Assembly (NCBI GenBank): GCA_027922465.2
Contig: BQMF02000068.1
Coordinates: 62,001-126,000 of the forward strand
Length of the DNA stretch: 64,000 nt
Reading direction: 5' to 3'
DNA from: Turritopsis dohrnii
Lineage: Eukaryota; Cnidaria; Hydrozoa; Anthoathecata; Oceaniidae
The notes under the pieces were generated by a model that was not told the origin of the DNA, did no database searches, and saw only the letters and a program-made list of their open reading frames with translations. Within the stretch, counting starts at the first letter, position 1. Each line of letters begins with the position of its first letter. This document shows positions 1 through 11,900 of the stretch, in pieces. The translations under genes and the position numbers were made by a program.

Positions 1-1
1 A

Positions 2-112
2 TCAGGAATTTTCTCTCAAATCGCGGGCACACTTTTCGTTAACAGGCTTAGATCCACTGCTGTGCAAAGTTTTAAAGGAAATGAGCCACTTGCTGGAAAG
101 ATGGGGCTCATA
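2..112 (+). other. possible partial exon, unassigned
   Basis: Frame 2 is open from the left edge to a splice-donor-like GAAG|gtagaa at about 112. It reads a peptide containing SGIFSQIAGTLFVNRL and ending GKMGLIEG. I do not recognise the family. It would lie on the strand opposite LAMTOR2 and possibly inside that gene's downstream intron. It could be a chance open frame. The rest of 113-578 shows no coding signal or repeat that I can name. Confidence 0.2.
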
Positions 113-578
113 GAAGGTAGAACACTAATAATTTTTAATCGCATAAACAACAATATGAAAGCCTTTAATAAATTCACAAAGTGAGCTGCTAATTTAATTA
201 ATCGCCTTTTGAGTATATAACAGATTGTATTAAAGGTTGTCATTAGAAATGTTGAATAACAAAAAATGCCCATAACTTTCTCAAAAAGCATTATTTTTCG
301 CAATAACTTTAAATGTAGTGTAATAATAACCTAATGATTGCATTTGTCAAAATAAATTTGAAAAAGAAAATTTTCACTTTTGAAACGTACGCTGAGCCCT
401 TAAGAATATTCGTCATGAAACTAAAAAACACCATTCTTATAAAAAAAAGCGTGTAGTTGCCCCTTCAACATATTAGCATTAAAATAAACTTGGTTAAAGG
501 TTGTTGTCTTTTAAGGTATACTGTATAGTCATTTTATCAGGTTTAACTTTTGTGGCTGGACACAAGTAAGAAACACAA

Positions 579-1433
579 TCTATATATTAATAGCCGATTC
601 TCTGTCTGTCTGTCTGTCTGTCTGTTTGTTTGTTTGTTTGTTTGTAAGTCACGCAAAATGGTAGATTGAGTTGTGAGCGAAATTATTTCTTTTTTTGTGT
701 GCGACGTGAGTTCGAAGCAAATACATTGCAAACCCAATCGAACGTGACTTTTTTTGGCTGATGAACTAATAGGAATAACGTTGTGTTTTTATCATTATTG
801 TTAGTTTTATATTCCACGTTGACTTGGCTTTGAAAACAGTACATCAACTTAATACAAAGAAACAAACTGATTAAACATTTTGGACAAAAAGCAGCAGTGG
901 CAGAACGTGGCAACATATGTTCGGTTTGCCACTAACTCTTGCCTGACTGGGTGACCATTTTTTTTGAGCAATCAAAATGTTTAAAAACCGATATGTAAAA
1001 AAAGAGTATCATATAAAAACAAAATGGTTTTTTTTTTTTGCTTTTGTCGTAATAGTTGTCTTAATTTCTTTTAATCGATTTCTTTTAATCTATTTTAATG
1101 TGATCGAACGTTTTTTATTCTATTTATTCATTTAGCACGTGCCTTTTTTCTCTCCTCCGTCGTGATGTTTTTAAGAAGAGAAACTATTTCCCCCTTACGT
1201 TTGATAGCACCCATGTTAGAGTGCGTAACTTTTTTAAAACAAAAGCTAATAAAAAGTTGAAGTTTTCTCTCTCTACATTTTGAGTGTATTGTTACACTGA
1301 TAAAAGATTGGTTTTACCAGAGGTTGTGACTTCGAATCTGCTTCTGGTTGAACACAAGTTGTACGAGACGTTTATTGATACAGTGATAGAGCAGGTGGAC
1401 ATGGGCGGCGAGCGACGCCGCCTTGGCGGCTAG
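579..1433 (+). mobile_element. Helitron/Helentron-like non-autonomous unit A
   Basis: The unit starts TCTATATATTAATAGCCG, followed by a (CTGT)n(TTTG)n microsatellite, and ends in the hairpin GCCGCC-TT-GGCGGC followed directly by TAG, so the terminus reads CTAG. The left flank ends in A. 5'-TC, 3'-CTAG, a terminal hairpin and insertion between A and T are Helitron hallmarks; the microsatellite and the short shared TAGCCG at both ends resemble Helentron-associated elements. No coding sequence is seen. Confidence 0.7.
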
Positions 1434-2310
1434 TCTATATATTAATAGCCGATTCTCCGTCTGTTTGTTTGTTTGTTTGTTTGTCTGTCACGCAAAATGG
1501 TAGATTGAGTTGTGAGCGAAATTATTTCTTTTTTTGTGTGCGACGTGAGTTCGAAGCAAATACATTGCAACCCCAATCGAACGTGACTTTTTTTGGCTGA
1601 TGAACTAATAGGAATAACGCTTTGTTTTTATTATTATTGTTAGTTTTATATTCCACGTTGACTTGGCTTTGAAAACAGTACATCAACTAAATACAAAGAA
1701 ACTAACTGATTAAACGTTTTGGACATAAAGCAGCAGTGGCAGAACGTGGCAGCATGTGCGGTTTACCAGTGTATCCCAACGTATCCTTGCCTGACTGCCT
1801 GAGACGGGTGAACATTTTTTCGAGCAATCAAAATGTTTAAAAACCGATAGGTAAAAAAAGAGTATCATGATACAAATTTTTTTTTTTGTTTTGCTTTTGT
1901 CATAATAGTTGTCTTAATTTGTTTTAATCGATTTCTTTTAATCTATTTTAATCAGATCGAACTTTTTTTTTATTCACTTTATTCATTTAGCACGTGCCTT
2001 TTTTTCTCTCCTCCCGTGTGATCTTTTTAAGAAGAGAAACCATTTCCCCCTTACGTTTGATAGCACCCATGTTAGAGCGCGTAACTTTTTTAAAACAAAT
2101 GTTAATAACAAGTTGAAGTTTTTTCTCCCTACGTTTTGAGTGTATTGTTACACTGATAAAAGATTGGTTTTACCAGAGGTTGTGACTTCGAATCTGCTTC
2201 TGGTTGAACACAAGTTGTACGAGCCGTTTATAAGGAAATTTGACGTTTATTGATACAGTGATACAGAGCAGGTGGACATGGGCGGCGAGCGACGCCGCCT
2301 TGGCGGCTAG
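1434..2310 (+). mobile_element. Helitron/Helentron-like non-autonomous unit B
   Basis: A head-to-tail copy joined directly to unit A: the CTAG of A abuts the TCTATATATT of B with no spacer. The body matches unit A almost throughout, with small indels in the microsatellite and a 17-20 bp insertion near the 3' end. It ends in the same GC-rich hairpin plus CTAG. Confidence 0.7.
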
Positions 2311-2777
2311 TCTATATATTAATAGCCGATTCTCTGTCTGTTTGTTTGTTTGTTTGTTTGTAAGTCACGCAAAATGGTAGGTGAGCTGCGAGAGAAATCA
2401 TTTCTTATTTTTTACGCGACGTCAGTGTGAAGCCATTCCATTGAGACCCAAATAGAACGCGACGTTTAGGGAAAATTATCTCGGTAACCAATAGGGATAA
2501 CTGACGTTTTTTGGGGTCCGCGATACAGGCGATGGGGTGATGAAAAATTTGGGTCTAATTTTTTTTGGGGGACGGGTCTGTGACGTCATCAAAACTTTTG
2601 ATCGACGATATCTCCGTAACGGTTGGTCGTAGCGAAACGATCCCATACATTTTTTTGATCAGTTTTTCGAGCTCTACAACATGGGCACACTTATGATTGC
2701 AAATTCCTTAATTTTCTTTTTCGTGAACTCAACGCAGGCTGAACATGGGCGGCGAGCGACGTCGCCTTGGCGGCTAG
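2311..2777 (+). mobile_element. Helitron/Helentron-like unit C (different body)
   Basis: It shares about 110 bp at the 5' end (TCTATATATT start and microsatellite) and the 3' hairpin-CTAG end with its neighbours, but its 467 bp body is different, containing phrases such as ATCTCCGTAACGGTTGGTCG. It looks like a second family with the same termini inserted in the tandem array, or a product of end swapping. No coding sequence is seen. Confidence 0.6.
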
Positions 2778-3639
2778 TCTATATATTAATAGCCGATTCT
2801 CTGTTTGTTTGTCTGTTTGTTTGTCTGTCACGCAAAATGGTAGATTGAGTTGTGAGCGAAATTATTTCTTTTTTTGTGTGCGACGTGAGTTCGAAGCAAA
2901 TACATTGCAACCCCAATCGAACGTGACTTTTTTTGGCTGATGAACTAATAGGAATAACGTTTTGTTTTTATCATTATTGTTAGTTTTATATTCCACGTTG
3001 ACTTGGCTTTGAAAACAATACATCAACTAAATACAAACTAACTGAAACTAACTGATTAAACGTTTTGGACATAAAGCAGTGGCAAAACGTGCGGTTTACC
3101 AGTGTATCCTAACGTATCCTTGCCTGACTGTCTGAGACGGGTGAACATTTTTTCGAGCAATCAAAATGTTTAAAAACCGATAGGTAAAAAAAGAGTATAT
3201 GATATAAAATATTTTTTTTTGCTTTTGTCATAATAGTTGTCTTAATTTGTTTTAATCGATTTCTTTTAATCTATTTTAATCAGATCGAACGTTTTTTTTT
3301 ATTCACTTTATTCATTTAGCACGTGCCTTTTTTTCTCTCCTCCCGTGTGATCTTTTTAAGAAGAGAAACCATTTCCCCCTTACGTTTGATAGCACCCATG
3401 TTAGAGCGCGTAACTTTTTTAAAACAAAAGCTAATAAAAAGTTGAAGTTTTCTCTCTCTACGTTTTGAGTGTATTGTTACACTGCTAAAAGATTGGTTTT
3501 ACGAGAGGTTGTGACTTCGAATATGCTTCTGGTTGAACACAAGTTTTACGAGCCGTTTATAAGGAAATTTGACGTTTATTGATACAGTGATACAGAGCAG
3601 GTGGACATGGGCGGCGAGCGACGCCGCCTTGGCGGCTAG
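2778..3639 (+). mobile_element. Helitron/Helentron-like non-autonomous unit D
   Basis: The last unit of the first array, close in sequence to units A and B. It ends GGCGGCTAG and is followed by TTTT, so the whole array sits between an A on the left (578) and a T on the right (3640), as expected for Helitron insertion between A and T. The segment 3640-3818 after it shows nothing recognisable. Confidence 0.7.
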
Positions 3640-3818
3640 TTTTAAAATATTTCTTACTAACACAGAAATCCAAGATGATTTCAAGAAGAAAAAAATATTG
3701 GGTGCCATAACTAAATTTAACTATTGCTGGTAAAAACATGGGGGTCGCTTTGGATCATAAAATTTAATTGTGTGATTATAACCTTTGTTGGCAGAAACTA
3801 TATATTCATCATATATAC

Positions 3819-6800
3819 CTCACAATCCATGAATAGATACTGCAACTCATCGTTGTTAAATGCCATTTTACCTCCTTTTTCATATGCTGACCATATATTA
3901 GAAGCAACAGCTGCTGTCACTTTGGCATCCTTATGCACATCTGTCCCTGCATAGGCCAACAAAGAGCCTTCATGATTCAACAACCTTTAAATAACAAGGA
4001 AGACCTTTCTATGTCGTCACACAAGCAACCTTACCTGCACTGCTTACATTAAACAAAGTACTGTATAGCGGGGTGACTTCGATCAGTAAAAATAAACTGT
4101 TAAAACTCTGTTTTTCATATTTTTCAAGATTTTTATTTAGATTCCTTTGTGAAATATCATCAGAATCGTCTTCAAGTGAAATGATCAATTTCTTCCGAAA
4201 TTAATGATGAAAAACATCAAAATTTCACCGCTCACATTGGTCATCACTCTACGTTGTATTCAAGAGTCTAGCCTGGACATTTTTGGTAGAGTATAGAGGC
4301 TGAATGTAAAGAAAATTATAATATGTCTGAAAGAAATTCTGTTCTTCACCGCTATATTCTGTTTTTCTTTTCCTTATTCCTTTATCGATAATATTGTGTT
4401 TATAAAAACACGAAAAAAAAACAATGTTTTATATCGCTGTAAGTTACATGTTCGCAAGGACTTCGTGAAAAGTACCACAGATGAGAAATGGTGGTCTGTT
4501 AATATTGTACCGTCTATGTTCCTAATTACGGAAGTCTTCGTTATTACGGACATCAATCAAAACATAATTCCAACTGTCTGTAAATTAAAAACACGGCACA
4601 TTCTGTACTGTCAACCAAACTGTAATAAAACAAACTTCAGAGATAATTAAATTTATTTGAACGCTAGAAAATTACCAATATGCCGTTAGAATTTATTTTT
4701 CTAAACTTTAAAGATTTCTTTTAAAATAGACTGCTCTCTTGAGAATCATGCGTATTTTATATGGCTACAATGGTAGCCATATACGGATAAAAAATAATAA
4801 TGGCCACCTCCTTCATATCGGTTCAATATCGGTCATCGTTTACGGCGGAACAAAGGGCTTCGACAGGTCTAAACTTTATATATTTTTTAAAATCAGTTGA
4901 GGAATGAAAATTTGGCAAGAATGCATGTCTATTTTCGTGACAAGAATGTTTGTTTGATGTCCGTGTAATTACAAAGAGGCTGTCCGTAATTATATAATCG
5001 GTATATTATAGTAAATATATAATCGGTATATTATATAAGTCGTTGTTTCTCAAGGGGAATTCAAATGACTTTAGAAAAGAAATTTTAACAAGTGCACCTT
5101 TTCTGTGATGACAAGTCTCAAAAGAATACCGTAAAGCGGGGTGACTTGAAACACCCGGGGTGACTTGAAACAGCGTCGAAAAAACGTTATTTCTCATGAA
5201 ATAATGAATGAAACTCCGAATTTTTTTCAGATTCCGTTCGGAGACTATCTAGCGCAACATTCAATGGAAAAAGTTTTTCAATCAAGGAAGTTCTTCGGAA
5301 GCTGAAGATGAAAAAAGCGCCGAAAATCAGTGCTGCTGTAAAATAGCTCGTCACGGCGATACAGCACATCGCCAAATATAATTTTTTTTATATTTGTAAA
5401 ATAGAAAGGTCAAAGGGCGTAATTCCAAAATTTTATTGAAAAATGTTTAAAATTGAAAGAGATATATCCCATTAAAATGATTCGTTTTTTTTCGCTCGAT
5501 ACACTTCGTCTATTCGATTATTGCATAAATATTCTTGTCATTTGTCATAATTATACCTCAATCTAATCATTGATGTGGGATAAGGTTCAGCTGATGGAGC
5601 GTCAATAATGGTATGTGTCATTAGGTAATTATCATAAGTTGAATTATCAGAAAGGTTTATATAATAACCATACTTTCAAATTTCGTTAGATGAACGTTTT
5701 CTAATTCATAAATGAACCCCGATGGAATCGTTTTACAAAATAGCATAACTGCATACTACAAAAGTGTTACAATGTTCGTTAGAAGGTTGTCCCCCCTGTT
5801 AAAAAGTATGGGCACATCATACTGTTTTAGAAGTTCCAATAAACGTAATTTTCTATCCACGGAACTGCTGGTGCTGATGGATGAAGAGGCGGGGGGTTGT
5901 GAGTGAAGAATAAATAGCCTCCCCTAGGAAATGAAGCTAAATGTCCTCATTGGTATAAATACACTCACACAATCATGAAAATAGTAATATAAGAATTGCA
6001 AACTGAAAACCATGTCTGCCGGCTGGAAATCGAGAATTCCTTCGGTTCAACAGAGCGTTAAGCTTTAATGGTCAGTTAACACAATTTAACAAAACAACAT
6101 TTACAAGTAATTTGGAAGGCCGTGTTAAGTAGCGGTAAATTGAAATTCATCTTGCATGCTTACGACATTGTTTCTGAAACAATTACGCTATCTTAAGAGA
6201 AATGCTTAATGATTTTAATGAATTCAATAATTTTATTTATAAAATCTTTTATCATTCTGAAATTTTGAATTATCAAAAGTCACTTAACAAACGTGAGCTG
6301 GTGCTAACAAATTATTTTAATTTATGTTTTATACGAAAGTAATCGTAGATCACACGTTTTCTGTTTTGGCACTCTATAAAAGCACATTTTTGTGGAAAGA
6401 GCACTGTTTCAAGTCACCCCCGCACGATAAATTTCAGTAGGTGTACTTTGTGAAGCAATAACTTGAGATGGCATGCATCAATTACCGTAAAGCGGGGTGA
6501 CTTCGATCAGCGGGGTGACTTCGATCAGTAAAAGTAAACTGTTTAAACTCTGAAATTAAAGTGCGTTTTTCACATTTTTTAAGATTTTCATTTAGATTCT
6601 TATTGTAAAATATCATCAGAATCGTCTTCAAGAGAAACAAGCAATTTCTTCCGAAATTAACGACGAAAAACATCAAACTTTTCACCACTCGCATTGGTCA
6701 TCGCTCTACGTCGTATTCAAGAGTCTAGCCTGGACAGTTTTGGTTCATATGTCAAGTATAGAGGCTGAATGTAAAGAAAATTATAATATGTCTGAAAGAA

Positions 6801-8543
6801 ATTCTGTTCTTCACCACTATATTTTGTTTTTCTTTTCCTTATTCCTTTATCGATATTACCGTGTTTACAAAAACACGAAAAAAACGAATGTTTTATATCG
6901 GTAATAAATTACATGTTCGCATGAACTTCGTGAAAAGTCGTTGTATCTCATGGGAGATTTAAAGACTTACCGAAGAAATTTTAATAAACGCGCTCTTTCC
7001 ACATGATGACAGGTCTCAAAAGAATTGCCAATTATGCGTAAAGCGGGATTTCCACTTACAAAATATGAGCGAATTGCGAAAAAAGTTGGCTCGAAAAACG
7101 TCATTGTTTATTATTAGTACGCATGTGCAAACACTTTTCTCAAGAAATATATTTCTTTCGCGTACGAAAAGATGTAGTTGAACTTTGTTGAACTTTGATG
7201 ATTTGTTTCGCGCGACTCAATGCCATATTGTTCTGAACAAATTTCTTTGAAATTTTCCTCGTGAAGTTTTGTAAGTGGAAATAAGCCCTAAGATAAAGGA
7301 GATGTTTGATGCGCAATGCACTGATAAATCATTCGTTCTACCATACCAAATTACAGATAACTATCATAGGATCGAGAAAAAATGTCAGCAGTTTTCTTGA
7401 GAGATAATCTCCACAAGAAAACCTGCCATTTGTTGATAATAAATAGCCGCTTGTTCCCAGACCATTTCTCAATTGTTTTATTTCTACTGACATCAGCATC
7501 GTTCAACCCTCAAGTCTATATATAGCAGTTCATTATCTTTATTAACTCACATTTTTATCACTGTAACACACTGCTGTTGAAAAAAAAGTTGTTGAACTTT
7601 CGTTAATTTTTGTTCATTTTTCACAAAAATATACAACTTGAAAGATGCTAAAAAAAGGGCTTTCAATTGATGTAAACATGATTTTTAAATTCTGTATACA
7701 CATCGAAAAAAGCAACTTCATAATTTCTATTCCAACATTTTGTGTTTGCGATTGTGTATGAACAGAACTTTTGCTATCAATAAAATTCTCTTCTAACAGT
7801 GAGTTTTGTGCGAATGTTAATTTCGTTTGTGATTCAATGCAATTAACGTTAATTTCGTTTCGTATCCAACGAGGGTCACACATGTGTGACCGTCGTAAAT
7901 ATCTTTTGTTCTACGAATATTCGCTAGTCTTTTACGGTCGAGCATTTATCGCGGATGAGAAAGGGTGGTCTGTTGATATTATAATAATAGCGCTTTAAAA
8001 ACATTGCCAAATGTAGTTATAAGTAATTTGGCGCGTCTCATAAGCTGATCGAAGTCACCCCATAATCGATATTGTCGTTTTCTTGGAAAGATCAGGTTAT
8101 TTCTCTGGAATTACAAGTTTAGTTAATGTGAAATTTTGCACTGAAATAGAAGAAATATGTAATGTAATGATTCCAAAGTTTCAGAAGTAATGGTTTAGTG
8201 TATCGGAAGTTATTTTTAAAATAGTGGCAAAATTGATCGAAGTCACCCTGCTTTACGGTAGTTTGAACACTTCATTATCTGAAAGACAAAAGATGAATGG
8301 ACCTTTTTTCAAAATTTCATAGTAATTACTTTCTTAGAATAAAAGTTATGAGCAAATCTTTTCAAAAAACGGCGAATTTTGTTTCAAGTCACCCCGTTTT
8401 ACGGTATTATCAAAAAGTTGATCCTCTAACACTGACTATATGACTGCAATAAAAAAATACTAAAGGGTTACATACATAGTACTGATTACACCTCCTGTGT
8501 TAGCTTGTGATAAAACATCAGATAGCACTTTAGGTTTCAACAT
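3819..8543 (-). CDS. LAMTOR2: LAMTOR2 (Ragulator subunit p14), 3'-partial
   Basis: LAMTOR2 is a roadblock-fold subunit of Ragulator, the late-endosome/lysosome scaffold that recruits Rag GTPases and mTORC1. Exon 1 is 8543-8476 and reads [18 protein letters not shown], matching the family start ([17 protein letters not shown]). It ends in phase 2 at a gtatgt donor. Exon 2 is 3984-3819, begins after TTTAAAG and reads [13 protein letters not shown], then [13 protein letters not shown] and a MDCE end before gtatat. The join gives 78 codons in phase. The family is about 125 aa, so roughly 47 C-terminal residues are missing; I did not find them between 1 and 3818, and they probably lie left of the window. 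Intron 1 (4.5 kb) is almost all transposon. ARPC1 starts head to head 446 bp away. Confidence 0.93.
4061..4525. mobile_element. truncated CGGGGTGACTTCGATCAG element copy
   Basis: It begins after TA with CTGTATAGCGGGGTGACTTCG, a variant of the terminal repeat of the element at 6485-8258. Its first about 400 bp match 6506-6940 closely. It then jumps to sequence matching about 7957 (GATGAGAAAGGGTGGTCTG), so the interior is deleted. The right terminus is not recognisable. It lies in LAMTOR2 intron 1. From about 4526 to 5128 I see only a patch (4505-4640) resembling 40335-40460 and otherwise nothing. Confidence 0.55.
5129..8404. mobile_element. TIR transposon with CCGTAAAGCGGGGTGACTTG ends (outer copy)
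   Basis: The left end CCGTAAAGCGGGGTGACTTG follows TA at 5127-5128. The right end CAAGTCACCCCGTTTTACGG is followed by TA at 8405. The TA duplication and perfectly oriented inverted ends fit the Tc1/mariner-pogo type of cut-and-paste element. No transposase ORF survives, and internal copies of GGGTGACTTGAAAC occur at 5160 and 6408 (reverse). A related element is nested at 6485-8258. The whole nest lies in LAMTOR2 intron 1. Confidence 0.6.
6485..8258. mobile_element. TIR transposon with GTGACTTCGATCA ends (inner, nested copy)
   Basis: It is flanked by TA on both sides (6483-6484 and 8259-8260), with ends CCGTAAAGCGGGGTGACTTC and GAAGTCACCCTGCTTTACGG. It sits inside the outer element that ends in GACTTGAAAC, so it is a later insertion by a sister family. 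A second internal copy of the GCGGGGTGACTTCGATCAG phrase follows the first at 6508. No intact ORF is present, so it is non-autonomous or decayed. Confidence 0.6.
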
Positions 8544-8989
8544 TTCTTATTGAGGTAGCCCTACAGGTTGTTCTATAAAACGTAAGTGAAACCTATGTAT
8601 GAACTATGCCCTTGGATCTTGCACAGTTACGCTATCATTTTGTGGAGAAGTCATGAGTGCAAACCAAGATCGATATTATTCGAAACCTTTTACTTCTAAA
8701 ATATATTGCATTTTTTATTTCTTAGTTATCATTGGAAAAAAGTTATTTTTGAAATATATTTTGATATTTATTATCCTAACTGTTTCAACTTAATTTAATT
8801 ACAATGTTGGTGATTTTAAAAGATATTTCACTACGAAGATATGTCATACTTGCTAAGAATGTTCATTTCACTGGATTGTAAACATTCGAAGCTTATTTTA
8901 CAGCCCATCCTTGAGAAGTAGAAAGTAGTTTTTACAAGAAAGAAAGAAGCTTGTTGTGTCGACTGACCAGAGTCCACAACGTATTAAAA
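8544..8989. promoter_or_regulatory. divergent LAMTOR2/ARPC1 intergenic region
   Basis: These 446 bp separate two start codons pointing away from each other (LAMTOR2 at 8543 minus, ARPC1 at 8990 plus). The stretch must hold both 5' UTRs and both promoters unless a non-coding first exon lies elsewhere. It is AT-rich and I see no CpG cluster. A CTATAAAA string occurs at about 8573 but its use cannot be judged. The bidirectional promoter is inferred from layout only. Confidence 0.5.
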
Positions 8990-11900
8990 ATGTCTGGAAA
9001 AGAAGTCCACCAAATTGTTGAGAAACCAGTTACTTGTTTTTCTTTCAACAAAGATCGATCAAGTCAGTGTTGTTATTGAATTTTGCCCTCAAGTTAGCTA
9101 TCTATAAAAACACGTTCAGCATTAATTGAAATCCTTTAATTTAATAGGAGTTGCAATATCAGCAAATGATAATCATGTACTTATTTACAAGAAAGTTGGT
9201 GGAAAATGGCAAGAAGAAGCAAAATTAAGCGAAGTAAGATGATGTTAATACCTCCACCTCATGTTAATAATGTGAGAAATGGTGCCTTGTTTTTTTGGCA
9301 CTAATTGCGCAAAACATAAATATACCATATCCTTAATAAGGTCTCCATATATGTTTTAGGCCACTTGTAAGAAAATGTCTGGTTCTCGTTCTCTGACCGA
9401 CCCTAAAAAATGTCTTCCTTTGAGAGCCGGAGAGTCAGACGTATATACCCATTTTTCTTTTGTGCTGTGTGCAGTGAACGCGTAAAAAGAATTAAAGCGG
9501 TGCATGAAAGAGTGCAGTAAGGAAATCTTCACTAAACTTCACTATTCATCTCATTTGCTTATATTGTGAGCAATTCTGTTACTGAAATCCCCAAACGAGC
9601 ATTTTTGGAACGATGACTGCCAAATAGACATAACTTTTTTTATGGAAAAATATATGTGACGGTTTATGGGAAAAGGATAACAAGCGAAAAAGCGATTTGA
9701 AGCACTTAATCGCTTTTCCACTTCACAGAATCGCTTTTCCGCTTCACATGAATCGCTTTTCCGCTTCACATGAATCGCTTTTCCACTTCACATGAATCAC
9801 TTTTTCGCTTCACTTGAATCATTTTTTCGCTTCACTTGAATCACTTTTTCGCTTCACTTGAATCACTTTTTCGCTTCTAATGAATCGCTTTTTTGCAGCG
9901 AAAAATCGATTTTAAAGAATCACTTTTTCGCTTGTTATCCTTTTCCCATAAACGGTCACATATGCAGGCCTTGACATAATGAAATCTCTCCCGCGCGACT
10001 AATCGCGCGCCTAAATTGACAACAACTAATTGGCCTGCGTGATTCCAAATTTCGTAACAAATGATGGAATTTTACTTATTGAAGTCGGGGGACGATTTAA
10101 CCAGTGAACCCCAAACACTGAGGCATTTACAGCCCTTATCTTCGACTTCAGTGCATATCAATGCTTTCTTTTTTTAACTACGAGTTCTTCGTGTTTTATT
10201 GATGTAAGGTGTGAAAATTCAATTAACAAAATACATCTTTGTTAGTTAACGGAAAACAACTATATAACTATATAACAATCACTCAGCATAATTTCATCTT
10301 CATATACAGCCCTCGTAATTCACTTCGGCAGTCGGCAATTGCCGAAGCATTTGCCGAAGCAAAAGCCTCTTTTTACACCTTCACTTCGGCAAAAGAATTG
10401 CCGAAGCCAAATTCTCTCACAACAAACCTATTTTCCCTTTTAAAAATGCATTTTCTTAACTTTTTTGCAAGCCTCGACACCATATTTATTTTTATGTTTC
10501 TGCGCTCGATCACAAATTTTTTCGCTTACAGCCTGCTTTTTCATTAGTCAGCGGCTTTACCCACCTGGATATTTGAATAGGGTTTCGTCGTCGTCGTCTA
10601 TAATTAATTTTCACGTGATCACTTTGTTTTGAAATGATTGAGATCAATTTTTTTCATAAAACAATTTATAGACTTTGTTTACAAATACTGTGAACCTTTT
10701 TCGATGAATTTAAAATTTTATTTACAGAATGTGCGTGTTACAACTAGTACTATTTAGGAAGTTCCTCTTTGTTCTACACTCATTGTTACGAAACTTCCTT
10801 GCGTCACGTGGTTTTCATAAGAACATTTTTTTAGTTTGTTTCTACGATATTCGAAGAAGAGTATAAATTTCAGAATTCATGCTAACTATTAATAATGAAA
10901 AAGATACGTAGAAAAACATGCTCAACTTATTACATTAGTGTTCGTGCTCAATTGGCAACGAAGGATAATTTAGGTATATTAAGTAATTACTCGCCAATTT
11001 TCTGTTGCTAGGGAAAACGACCACCGTTGCTAAGGGAATTTTGAAATTTCCTTCGTTCTACGAATTCATTTCTTCACCTAACGAAAAAATATGAAAACAT
11101 AAGTGGTACCAGCAGGACTCATTTTCGTGTTACTCAATGAAATTAAAAAGCAAATTAGTTTCCAGCTCTCTACATATTGAGAAGACGGGTTTCCTATCCA
11201 TATTGAAAGCCCTAAGTAACTTTACGATATTTTTTCTAGGTTTTATGATAGTGTATCACTTTTTTGTAAACAAAGTTATGAAATTTACAAGATGCAAGAT
11301 ATTTGTTTTTTTTCTTCACCTTACCCACAATTATTCAGGACTATACAAATCCATTTATTCGCGATGGTCATTATTATGAGGCAAAAATCAATTGACAAGT
11401 TGTCATTGAATTGAAATAACTTTATTCCGAGATACTTTCGCGGAATCTGTTAAGAAAAATATAATATTTTTTAAGTTTAATACTTCAAAGATTCGCAAAC
11501 TTCCCAGGTCACAAAAGTTTCTTCGCATGAAGACCTTCAAGTCTGTCTATTTTGGTGGTTTTTCAGCTATATTTATTAGGTAAGGGGCAAAGCTAAAAGA
11601 TAAGAGTGATTTAAATAGCGGGAATGAATTTGCCGAAGCGTTGCCGAAGCAAAATACGATATTCCAGCTTCGCTTCGGCAAAAATTTTGCCGAAGCCAAG
11701 AGAACCGAATTACGAGGGCTGATATAACTATATTTAGAATGAATTAACAAAATTTCCTGAATTGATCTGTGTACAGGTGTTGTTTGCAAAAATATTTTGA
11801 ATTAACAAAACCCTTTGTTTGAAAGGCTTTTGAAAGTTACTATGATTTTTGAACATTATTTCCTATTTATCAAAATGAAGTAAGAATATTGTTTTTCTAT

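Noticed and set aside
579..3639. CRISPR-like array
   Set aside because: Repeat units are 470-880 bp with transposon ends, not short repeats with spacers, and the DNA is eukaryotic.
4021..4060. Possible LAMTOR2 exon before CAG|gtaagg on the minus strand
   Set aside because: A good donor, but the frame needed to join exon 2 contains a stop and the peptide does not match the family; the true exon 1 is at 8543-8476.
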